Origin: Candidatus Delongbacteria bacterium
GTDB lineage: Bacteria; CAIWAD01; BS150m-G50
Direction: 5' to 3'
Assembly (NCBI GenBank): GCA_016784425.1
Contig: JADHUQ010000042.1
Span: 1-14,674, forward strand
Length of the DNA: 14,674 nucleotides
Made by a program: the position numbers and the translations under genes
The notes under the pieces: generated by a model
Seen by the model: only the letters and a program-made list of their open reading frames with translations
Told to the model about the DNA's origin: nothing
Databases searched by the model: none
Part shown: piece after piece, positions 8,492 to 14,674 of the stretch
Position numbering within the stretch: position 1 is the stretch's first letter
Layout: each line of letters begins with the position of its first letter

Positions 8492-10240
8492 TTAATAGGG
8501 GATTTCTTCCACCCACTGCTCCAGCAGTTGCGCAGCAAAGTGCCGTACCTCTTCATAAGAATTCAACCGCAGCGCCTGGCGCCCCAGAGCGCGTAAACCC
8601 CGCCAGGATATAGAGCGTATGATATTCTTAATCTCGGGCAGGATTGATGGTGCCATGGAGAGATCATCGACTTCGAGCCCTATCAACAGTATGGTGGCCA
8701 GGGGATCGGAAGCAAGGTTGCCGCACAACCCGACCGGTATTCCAGCCGCATGGCCGTTTTTGACCGTCAGTGCAATCAACCTGAGTACACTGGGATCAAG
8801 CTGGTTGTAAATATGTGAAACTTGCAGGTTCCCCCGGTCTGCAGCCAGGGCGTATTGAGTCAGGTCATTGGTGCCAATACTGAAAAAGTCGACATGACGG
8901 GCCAGTTCGTCAGACAACATGACAGCTGCGGGTGTCTCCACCATCATTCCCACCGGCATCTGCTCATCGAAGGGGATCTTTTTCTTGCGGAGCTCCTCCC
9001 TGGCTTCCTCCAGCAGTTCCTTCGCCTCCAATAGCTCCTGCAGCGTACTTATCATGGGAAACATCAACCGCACATTGCCGTGGATTGAAGCCCGCAATAT
9101 GGCGTGAAGCTGGGCTTTAAACAAACGGGGTTTGTCCAGGGAGACTCTGATGGCACGATAACCGAGGAAAGGATTATCCTCACGCTCCACCACCAGGTCT
9201 GCCGGTAATTTATCACCACCCAGATCAAAGGTGCGAAAAGTCACCGGCAGTGGTTTCAGCGTTTTTGCCGCCTTCAGATACTCTGTCGCCTGTGTCATTT
9301 CGCTGGGGAGCTTATTTTTCGACAGGAACAGGTACTCGGTACGAAACAAACCAATGCCATCCGCGCCGATTGCCTTGACATCCGCAGCTTCTTCCGGCAG
9401 TTCGATATTGCAGAGCAGATGAATGCGCTTGCCGTCACGGGTTTGAGCCGGCAGGTCCACCAGTGGACGCAACGAATGCTCGAAACGGGCAATCGCCTGT
9501 TGTTTCAAAGTGTAACGATGAATCGTCTTTTGTTTGGGGCGTAACACTACCTCACCCGAAGCCCCGTTGACGATGATCGTCTCGTTCTCGCTGCAGGAGG
9601 CCAGCAGCCGGGGAACACCCACCACGGCGGGAATCCCCAGTGCGCGGGTCAGGATGGCCGTATGTGAACCGATTCCACCCAGTTCAGTCGCCACCCCCAG
9701 CACCTTGTTGCGATCGAGGTGGATCGTGTCAGATGGGGTCAGGTTGTGTGCCAGCAGAATACCGGGTGTCTGAAACTTGAAGGGATTGGTCCGCTTGTAT
9801 CCCTGGATAAACTCGATCAGACGCTTGCCGACATCTTTGACATCAACCAGCCGATCCTGCAGTGTTTCGTCGCCCAATTCATTGAACAGCTTCTGGTATT
9901 CCTGAAGTGCCTGCAGTAGTGCGTAGTCGGCATTAATCCGCTGGGTCCTGATGTATTCCCGTGTGCGATCAACCAGCATGGGGTCCTGTAACAGGCTGAG
10001 GTGTACCTCGAAGATTTCAGCCTGGTGCGTGGCGGTCAATTTGTTGGCCTTGAGTTGAATCTTCTTGATGGCGACAGCTGTCTGCTCAATTGCCCTGGCA
10101 AACCGCTCCAACTCTGCGGGGATGTTTTTAAGGGGGATGGTGCGGGGTTTGACGACCAGTACCCGCTCTGCAATCAGGCGTGCCGGTCCAATAGCAACTC
10201 CCTGGGATGCACCGATACCTGACAGGGATCGCTCCATCAT
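8492..10240 (-). CDS. ptsI: PTS Enzyme I (phosphoenolpyruvate-protein phosphotransferase)
   Basis: This cytoplasmic enzyme takes phosphate from PEP and passes it to HPr. It has 582 residues, close to the 575 of E. coli EI, and lacks the GAF domain of the nitrogen-type paralogue PtsP. The phosphorylated histidine is H193 in GGIGSHTAILTRA. In the PEP-binding barrel I see R300 (FRTEYLF), R336 (TFRTFDLGGDK), E435 (VETPAA), N458/D459 (GTNDLTQY), R469 and the catalytic C506 (GLCGNL). All expected residues are present, so it should be active. It overlaps the end of ptsH and is probably translated from the same message. Two ATG codons stand in a row (10240 and 10237). The ribosome binding site favours the second, which would shorten the protein by one residue. 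It is the last gene of the PTS cluster and converges with the M23 gene with no visible terminator between. Confidence 0.97.
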   Translation of the reverse strand: MMERSLSGIGASQGVAIGPARLIAERVLVVKPRTIPLKNIPAELERFARAIEQTAVAIKKIQLKANKLTATHQAEIFEVHLSLLQDPMLVDRTREYIRTQRINADYALLQALQEYQKLFNELGDETLQDRLVDVKDVGKRLIEFIQGYKRTNPFKFQTPGILLAHNLTPSDTIHLDRNKVLGVATELGGIGSHTAILTRALGIPAVVGVPRLLASCSENETIIVNGASGEVVLRPKQKTIHRYTLKQQAIARFEHSLRPLVDLPAQTRDGKRIHLLCNIELPEEAADVKAIGADGIGLFRTEYLFLSKNKLPSEMTQATEYLKAAKTLKPLPVTFRTFDLGGDKLPADLVVEREDNPFLGYRAIRVSLDKPRLFKAQLHAILRASIHGNVRLMFPMISTLQELLEAKELLEEAREELRKKKIPFDEQMPVGMMVETPAAVMLSDELARHVDFFSIGTNDLTQYALAADRGNLQVSHIYNQLDPSVLRLIALTVKNGHAAGIPVGLCGNLASDPLATILLIGLEVDDLSMAPSILPEIKNIIRSISWRGLRALGRQALRLNSYEEVRHFAAQLLEQWVEEIPY

Positions 10241-10539
10241 GTGACCTCCCCAGGCTGTTCCTCGTTAAAGCGGTCAGCCACCAGTTGGACCACGGCCTCC
10301 AACAGCCGCTCGGCGTCTATTCCTTCTGCCTCCAGCATCAGTTCCGCCCCCTGTTCCGCCTGCAGCATCAGGACACCCATGATGGATTTACCGTTGACCC
10401 GCAGATCGTCCCGGATCAGGGTCAATTCCGCATCGAACCGGGCCGCCATCCGCACCAGTTGATTGGCTGGACGGGCATGCAGACCGAGTCGATTCAAAAT
10501 GCTGACCTTACAGGTGGCGAGTTGTTTTTTCTTACCCAT
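10237..10539 (-). CDS. ptsH: HPr phosphocarrier protein
   Basis: HPr carries phosphate from Enzyme I to the IIA proteins of the PTS. The product has 100 residues, slightly longer than the usual 85-90, because of a basic N-terminal extension (MGKKK) and an acidic tail (NEEQPGEV). The phosphorylated histidine is H21 in NRLGLHARPA. The second regulatory site is present as S52 in VNGKSIMGVL, matching Ser46 of Firmicutes HPr, the target of HPr kinase/phosphorylase; whether that kinase exists here is not shown. The gene overlaps ptsI by 4 bases if the first ptsI ATG is used. It follows the IID gene after a 96-base gap that holds its own promoter candidate. The start ATG has a modest purine-rich site (GGAAAAG). 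Confidence 0.95.
   Translation of the reverse strand: MGKKKQLATCKVSILNRLGLHARPANQLVRMAARFDAELTLIRDDLRVNGKSIMGVLMLQAEQGAELMLEAEGIDAERLLEAVVQLVADRFNEEQPGEVT
10244..10250 (-). promoter_or_regulatory. Ribosome binding site of ptsI, inside the end of ptsH
   Basis: The minus strand reads GGGAGGT just before the tandem ATGATG. The GGAGG core is 4 bases from the first ATG and 7 from the second. The usual spacing of 5-9 bases favours the second ATG (10237), so the ptsH stop and ptsI start would share one base (TGATG). Confidence 0.65.
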
Positions 10540-10568
10540 TACTTTTCCGTTGTGAAGCCTGGCGGCAG

Positions 10569-10587
10569 TAGTGTGTACACAACACTA
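10569..10587. promoter_or_regulatory. Dyad at the ptsH promoter, possible operator
   Basis: The 19 bases TAGTGTGTACACAACACTA contain inverted arms TAGTGT (10569-10574) and ACACTA (10582-10587), and a perfect 10-bp palindrome TGTGTACACA (10572-10581). The element overlaps the -10 box and the predicted transcription start of the ptsH promoter, where a bound repressor would block RNA polymerase. There is no T-run after it, so it does not look like a terminator. The binding protein is unknown. Confidence 0.42.
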
Positions 10588-10612
10588 TACGCAATCAAAC
10601 GCAAATCGACAA
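10584..10612 (-). promoter_or_regulatory. Candidate promoter for ptsH-ptsI
   Basis: On the minus strand TTGTCG (10612-10607, 4 of 6 matches to TTGACA) is followed after exactly 17 bases by TATAGT (10589-10584, 5 of 6 matches to TATAAT). The start point would be near 10577, leaving a leader of about 38 bases before the ptsH ATG. It sits in the only sizeable gap of an otherwise tightly packed gene string, which raises its credibility. Confidence 0.5.
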
Positions 10613-10635
10613 ATGTCCCTGATGCGGTAGTTGTC

Positions 10636-11367
10636 TCACATTGTTCCCGGCCAGGCAATAATCACACAGGTGGCGATTAACAACATGAGCAGCAACCGCA
10701 CTGCGAGCTGCAGCTTCTGTCGTAGCAGTCCGGCGTAGAGCAGGGCGCCTCCGACCAGTAATACCAGCTCCCGGATGCTGTTGCTCTGTTGCCAGGCAGC
10801 CAGCCAGGCCAGCAGCACACCCAGCAAAATCGAACCCATAGCCCGCAACTTCCCTAGTAGTGGCCCGTCACGCAATGCCAGCAGGAGGTGCAGGCTTTCC
10901 CGCCCCAGCCTCAGGCTGCGACTCAACCCGTGCCAGCGCATATGCAGGTGTGGCAGGTTCAACAGCAGAAAACCGCTGCCCAGACCTAACCAGAAAACGG
11001 TAGTGAATCCGAACAAGCCGGCCAACACACCCAGGGCAGCCGGTAACGCGCTCAGCGGTTTGAGCAAGCGCCAGTAAAGCCGGTCACCGATCGCTCCCAA
11101 TGGAGTGATCAGGGTCTCCTTGAGCGTGGTGGCGTCCTCGTCATGTTCCAGAGCGTACAGTTGCAGACCGGCCGCCCAACCCGCCATCCAGGGATGTGAG
11201 TTGAAAAACCGGTTCTGCCTGGTCATGAACTCCGTCAGCTGCTCCTGGTTAAAGCGACTGGTGGCTGGCAGCAAAGCATAGAGAAAACCACGGTTCTGCA
11301 TCTGCTCACTGGTAAAAGCGGTCTGCAGAAAAAGTAGACGCCAGAAAACTCTGAGCCGCAGGATCAT
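10636..11367 (-). CDS. Mannose-family PTS system, membrane component IID
   Basis: With IIC, IID forms the membrane channel of mannose/fructose/sorbose-family PTS transporters. The 243-residue product shows the family start (VFWRLLFLQTAF, then EQMQNRGFLYALLP), followed by NRFFNSHPWMAGWAAGLQLY and a KETLITPLGAIGDRLYW stretch matching the conserved loop before the hydrophobic part. About four hydrophobic segments follow (roughly 125-160 and three near the C-terminus). It is shorter than the 270-300 residues of enterobacterial ManZ. The frame is open for 56 more codons upstream, but those lie inside the IIC gene and do not look like IID. The ATG at 11367 overlaps the IIC stop by 4 bases and has a good site (GGGGGGAT) just before it, so I start there. 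The sugar carried cannot be told. Confidence 0.9.
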   Translation of the reverse strand: MILRLRVFWRLLFLQTAFTSEQMQNRGFLYALLPATSRFNQEQLTEFMTRQNRFFNSHPWMAGWAAGLQLYALEHDEDATTLKETLITPLGAIGDRLYWRLLKPLSALPAALGVLAGLFGFTTVFWLGLGSGFLLLNLPHLHMRWHGLSRSLRLGRESLHLLLALRDGPLLGKLRAMGSILLGVLLAWLAAWQQSNSIRELVLLVGGALLYAGLLRQKLQLAVRLLLMLLIATCVIIAWPGTM

Positions 11368-12062
11368 ATCAGATCCCCCCGCAACAACAGCATAACTACC
11401 ACCAGTCCGGCACCGGCCAGTATTCCCAGGTAAGTCTGCAGGCGTAGCTGTCTGCGGTAAAAGACCTGTATGATGGTAGCCACGCAGATACCGAGGATCG
11501 CCAGGAGCAACGCAGCGGAGTAAGCAACCAGCCATTGCGGGACTTCGATCTGTTGCAGATAATAGGCTACAGTGGTCACCAGGAGCGCAGCGCCCCAGCC
11601 TGCAAAAGCGCTTCGCAGCAGTACCCGGTGAAAAAGTCGTTCATAACCGCGGCGATCACCCTGACGGCAGACTTCATCAAAAGCGGCATCTCCGCGCTGG
11701 TTCCAGAGTAACTGCAACCGGTTCAGGCGGGCGAATCCCCACGCAGCGGGCAGGCCGATCAAAAGTACCAGCAGTTGCTGCCAGCTGTTGAGCGCGGCAC
11801 CGGCAGGCAGGGCCAGCAGGCTCCCTCCCAGAGCGGCCAGCAGGGCAGGAGCCGGCTCCGGAACCAGATGTCCTCCCAGCGGGTGCTCATCAATAAATAT
11901 CAGTTCTGCCGGTAGCGCCAGCATCAATCCACTCTGGAAGTCCCCCAGCCAGAGACCCAGCAGTGGCAACGCTATCAGTGGCCGCAGGAGAAAGGTCAAC
12001 GCCACGAAGCTGTTTTCCAGGTAGGCTGCAGTCGCCAGCAGTGTTATGAGGAGGAATTGCAT
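11364..12062 (-). CDS. Mannose-family PTS system, membrane component IIC
   Basis: This is the channel-forming partner of IID. The 232-residue product is strongly hydrophobic, with about six or seven membrane segments. It carries the IIC pattern FLLRPLIALPLLGLWLGDFQ, then LMLALPAELIFIDEHPLGG and HLVPEPAPALLAA, which correspond to the GPLVGLILGD and ELIFLG regions of ManY. It is somewhat shorter than usual (250-270). It lies 8 bases after the prenyl synthase gene and overlaps IID by 4 bases (ATGA). No IIA or IIB gene stands beside it, which is uncommon for this family and leaves open whether the pair imports sugar, using components coded elsewhere, or acts mainly as a sensor. Confidence 0.88.
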   Translation of the reverse strand: MQFLLITLLATAAYLENSFVALTFLLRPLIALPLLGLWLGDFQSGLMLALPAELIFIDEHPLGGHLVPEPAPALLAALGGSLLALPAGAALNSWQQLLVLLIGLPAAWGFARLNRLQLLWNQRGDAAFDEVCRQGDRRGYERLFHRVLLRSAFAGWGAALLVTTVAYYLQQIEVPQWLVAYSAALLLAILGICVATIIQVFYRRQLRLQTYLGILAGAGLVVVMLLLRGDLI

Positions 12063-12070
12063 CTTGACGA

Positions 12071-13051
12071 TCAGTAGGTTCGGTTGAGGATCCAGTTGGT
12101 GGCTACAGTCAGTTGTTCGCCATCACTGGTGGGGAAGACCTGGCGCAGGATTTTCTCCGCTTTCAGGAAGAAGGCATGAACCTCCTTTTCACCTTGAGCT
12201 ACGATCCCCCCTTTGTGCAACAACTGCTGGAGTCGGTGCAGCATCTTATCATCGAGCGCCTTGATGAGTAGATACTGTTCGAATTCAGCTAACTGCTGCT
12301 CGTTGAACAGCTGCTGTGCCATCAGGGTAACATAGGTTTTTTTCCCGGCCAGTAGATCAGAACCAACCGGTTTGCCCAGTATTTTATTGGTGGAGAGAAA
12401 GTCCAGCAGGTCATCCTGGATCTGGAAGGCCATACCGATGTTGTAACCGAATTCCGCCAGTCCGGTAGCGACCTGCCGCTCCGCACCTGCCATCAGGGCG
12501 CCAAGTTCTACCGCCATCTCAATGAGGGCGGCGGTCTTCTTGGCGATCATGTTGCGGTAATCTTCCAGTGAGACAGTGGCAGAGGTCTCAAATTCCTTAT
12601 CCAGTGCCTGACCTTCACACACCTCGACGACGGCGTCGGTGAAAGTTTTCAGCACCGGCTGAAAGTTGGGATAGTCGTTTTCGGTCAGCAGTCGATAAGC
12701 CAGTCCGATCAGACCGTCACCGCTGAGGATAGCGGTACCCTCGTCCCACCGCTTGTGGATGGTGGTCTGTCCCCGCCGCAGGTCGTCCTGATCCATGATA
12801 TCATCATGCACCAGGGTGAAATTGTGTAACAATTCCACCGCCATGGCACCCTTCAACAGGAGTTGCCGATCACCCCCGAGCGATTCACCTGTCAGCAGGA
12901 CCAGCAGGGGACGGATTCTCTTGCCGCTGTTTTTCAGGATGTAGCGGATGGGATCGTAGAGTGATCCGGGTGCGGTATAACCAGCCAACGCCGTACGGAT
13001 CTCCCTGTCGAGCAGGTTGAGTTGATCTGGAAAGGGAAAAGGGGTACTCAT
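12071..13051 (-). CDS. Trans-polyprenyl diphosphate synthase (IspA/IspB superfamily)
   Basis: This soluble enzyme adds isopentenyl diphosphate to allylic diphosphates to make precursors of quinones, carotenoids or carrier lipids. The 326-residue product has both aspartate-rich motifs: DDIMD at D83-D87 (LVHDDIMDQDDLRRG) and DDLLD at D213-D217 (FQIQDDLLDFL). It also has the substrate-binding GKRIRP (43-48) and the GKPVGSDLLAGKKTY loop. A phenylalanine (F78) lies five residues before the first Asp. In this superfamily an aromatic residue there tends to limit the chain to about C15-C20, whereas long-chain synthases have a small residue. I therefore lean to a short product such as GGPP, with low certainty, and give no symbol. 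It is the first gene of the minus-strand cluster. No Shine-Dalgarno is visible before its ATG. The metabolic link to the PTS genes is unclear. Confidence 0.93.
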   Translation of the reverse strand: MSTPFPFPDQLNLLDREIRTALAGYTAPGSLYDPIRYILKNSGKRIRPLLVLLTGESLGGDRQLLLKGAMAVELLHNFTLVHDDIMDQDDLRRGQTTIHKRWDEGTAILSGDGLIGLAYRLLTENDYPNFQPVLKTFTDAVVEVCEGQALDKEFETSATVSLEDYRNMIAKKTAALIEMAVELGALMAGAERQVATGLAEFGYNIGMAFQIQDDLLDFLSTNKILGKPVGSDLLAGKKTYVTLMAQQLFNEQQLAEFEQYLLIKALDDKMLHRLQQLLHKGGIVAQGEKEVHAFFLKAEKILRQVFPTSDGEQLTVATNWILNRTY

Positions 13052-13344
13052 CGAAATATTCGTTGAATTGAAAAACCGTTTTTTAAAATCGTCATTTCGG
13101 GAAAAAGCTTATAAAAATCAGAGAACCGGCGCTGGCACAGTTTCCTGATATCATATGTAAATTTGTCCGATCAGGCAGGCAAAGTCAAGCAGTACAATCT
13201 TCTACTGTCGCGGTCGGGCAGCTGCCAGCCACTGCAGGCTTGCATTCCAACAGGTGATCGGTTATCCTTAATGTCGGCACCAGCTGTCCAGCCCGAGACC
13301 AGCAGAATCGTTGGCATCCGGTACCATAAAACCTGGAGCAGAAA
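13052..13344. other. Divergent intergenic region between the prenyl synthase gene and lysS
   Basis: These 293 bases separate two genes read outward. The part next to the prenyl synthase (13052-13165) is A/T-rich and contains TATAAG on the minus strand (13113-13108), a possible -10 box without a good -35. On the plus strand a weak candidate is TTGCAT (13240-13245), 17 bases, TATCCT (13263-13268), giving a lysS leader of about 68 bases. A short open frame (13163-13348, 61 codons) shows no protein-like features or ribosome binding site. I see no convincing T-box, riboswitch or terminator. Confidence 0.45.
13335..13338 (+). promoter_or_regulatory. Ribosome binding site fixing the GTG start of lysS
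   Basis: GGAG lies 6 bases before GTG at 13345. Together with the in-frame TAA at 13327-13329 it leaves GTG as the only reasonable start. Confidence 0.6.
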
Positions 13345-14674
13345 GTGAACAGCAAAGACCATCAGGAAGGACACCTGCAGGATATTCTGGATAGCCGGCT
13401 GGAAAAATTGAGCCGGATCCACCAGCTGGGTAGCGATTCCTTTCCCTATAACTACCAGATCAGTCACGACAGTGCGCGTCTGCTGGAGGATTTCTCCCGG
13501 CTGGAAGAGCAGCAGGAAGAGGTCAGCCTGGCCGGTCGCCTGATCGCGTTACGCCGCATGGGTAAAGCCAGTTTTGCCCATCTCCTGGACAGCAGCGGAC
13601 GTCTGCAGCTGTTTGTACAGCGGGATGAGGTTGGTGAAGATAAATATGCTCTCTTCAAACTGCTCGATATCGGCGATCTGATCGGGGTGAAGGGTGTCGC
13701 TTTTCGCACCCGCGCCGGTGAGGAGTCGCTGCTGGTTAAAGAGCTGCAGCTGCTGACCAAGAATCTCTACCCGTTGCCGATCGTCAAGGAGAAGGATGGC
13801 CGTAAGTTTGACGCCTTCACCGACAAGGAACAGCGCTACCGCCAGCGTTATCTCGACCTGATCGTCAATCCGGAGGTGCGTGATACATTTCGTCGGCGCA
13901 GCCAGATAGTCCAGTATATGCGGGAATTTCTGCTGGAACGGGATTACCTCGAGGTGGAAACACCCGTATTGCAGCCGCTTTACGGTGGTGCCGCCGCCCG
14001 GCCTTTTGTCACACACCACAACGCCCTCGACACGCAGTTATATCTGCGGATCGCCAACGAGCTTTATCTCAAAAGGCTGATTGTGGGTGGTTTTGAGCGG
14101 GTGTTTGAGTTTGCCCGTGATTTTCGCAACGAGGGGATCGACCGTTACCACAACCCTGAATTCACCCAGCTGGAACTGTACGCCGCCTGGCAGGACTACA
14201 CTTACACCATGGATCTCTTCGAGCAGATGGTGGCGCAACTGGCGGAGCGGTTGCACGGTACGACCAGGATCATGAAACAGGGAATTGAGATCGACCTTGC
14301 TCCCGGCTGGCCCCGGGTACCGATGCTGGAGTTGATCCGACAGCATACCGGTGAGGAGCTGTCCGGTAAAAGCGAGACCGAATTGCAGGCGATCGCTACC
14401 AGGCTGGGGCTGGAGCTGGAACCCGCCAGCAGCGCCGCCAACATCATCGACGAGATTTTCGGCCATTTCGTAGAACCGCAGCTGATCCAGCCGACCTTTG
14501 TCACCGACTATCCGGTGGCCATGTCACCCCTGGCCCGACGCCACCGCACGGCGGAGGGGCTGGTGGAGCGGTTTGAAGTGGTGGTGGCCGGCAAGGAGAT
14601 CTGCAACGCCTTCTCCGAACTCAACGATGCGCAGGAGCAGAAAGCCCGCTTCCAGGAACAGCACACCCTGATCG
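13345..14674 (+). CDS. lysS: Lysyl-tRNA synthetase, class II (C-terminus beyond window)
   Basis: The enzyme charges tRNA-Lys with lysine. About 443 codons are visible of a usual 490-510. An N-terminal OB-fold anticodon-binding domain (roughly 50-155; VSLAGRLIALRRMGKASFAH) is followed by the catalytic domain: KEQRYRQRYLDLIVNPEVRD, EVETPVLQPLYGGAAARPF, class II motif 2 in FARDFRNEGIDRYHNPEFTQ, and the KEICNAFSELNDAQEQ stretch. Motif 3 should lie just past the edge. The gene starts at GTG (13345): an in-frame TAA stands at 13327-13329, no ATG or TTG lies between, and GGAG (13335-13338) is 6 bases before the GTG. It is divergent from the prenyl synthase gene. The frame is intact throughout the window and all expected catalytic-core features up to the edge are present. 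Confidence 0.96.
   Translation, partial: MNSKDHQEGHLQDILDSRLEKLSRIHQLGSDSFPYNYQISHDSARLLEDFSRLEEQQEEVSLAGRLIALRRMGKASFAHLLDSSGRLQLFVQRDEVGEDKYALFKLLDIGDLIGVKGVAFRTRAGEESLLVKELQLLTKNLYPLPIVKEKDGRKFDAFTDKEQRYRQRYLDLIVNPEVRDTFRRRSQIVQYMREFLLERDYLEVETPVLQPLYGGAAARPFVTHHNALDTQLYLRIANELYLKRLIVGGFERVFEFARDFRNEGIDRYHNPEFTQLELYAAWQDYTYTMDLFEQMVAQLAERLHGTTRIMKQGIEIDLAPGWPRVPMLELIRQHTGEELSGKSETELQAIATRLGLELEPASSAANIIDEIFGHFVEPQLIQPTFVTDYPVAMSPLARRHRTAEGLVERFEVVVAGKEICNAFSELNDAQEQKARFQEQHTLI

Noticed and set aside
8484..8520. Bidirectional terminator between the convergent M23 and ptsI genes
   Set aside because: The 7-base gap and the adjoining bases form no GC-rich stem with a T-run.
10207..10680. 157-codon plus-strand frame across ptsH
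   Set aside because: Antisense to HPr, whose active site is unmistakable.
11368..11535. Upstream extension of the IID gene
   Set aside because: The frame is open, but the extra 56 residues lie within the IIC gene and look unlike IID. The ATG at 11367 has a good ribosome binding site and family-like N-terminus.
13171..13467. 98-codon minus-strand frame over the lysS promoter and start
   Set aside because: It runs antisense into lysS and shows no signal, motif or ribosome binding site.

Overview
The window looks like a chromosome segment from a Gram-negative bacterium of the Fibrobacterota-Chlorobiota-Bacteroidota (FCB) superphylum or a neighbouring candidate phylum such as Marinimicrobia, Calditrichota or KSB1. 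The placement rests on three things: a gingipain-family (C25) protein with a C-terminal domain opening NYPNPF, a PorV/PorQ-type outer-membrane protein directly behind it, and envelope genes typical of diderms. The exact phylum cannot be fixed by eye. No mobile element, CRISPR array, tRNA or rRNA was seen. The genes are closely packed and look like ordinary chromosomal genes.

Left edge (1-212, minus): the 5' end of a secreted protein with a clear signal peptide and possibly a SPOR-like domain. It has no normal start codon. A 227-base divergent intergenic region follows.

Left half (440-8484, plus): a compact four-gene envelope cluster. It encodes a 1564-residue PorU-like C25 protein with intact His and Cys, a PorV/PorQ-family beta-barrel protein (ATGA overlap), a small secreted TPR protein (10-base gap) and a large secreted M23 (LytM-type) metallopeptidase (17-base gap). 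PorU and PorV homologues work together at the cell surface in the type IX secretion system, so this may be the surface-attachment part of such a system, with a peptidoglycan or envelope-remodelling enzyme alongside.

Right half (8492-13051, minus): convergent with the first cluster and separated by 7 bases. In transcription order it runs: trans-polyprenyl diphosphate synthase, mannose-family PTS IIC, IID, HPr, Enzyme I. IIA and IIB, which must pass phosphate from HPr to the IIC/IID pair, are not in the window. The 96 bases before ptsH hold a convincing sigma-70-like promoter whose -10 and start region are covered by a dyad, so HPr and Enzyme I may be controlled apart from the rest.

Right edge (13345-14674, plus): lysS, read divergently from the prenyl synthase gene, starting at GTG and running off the window.
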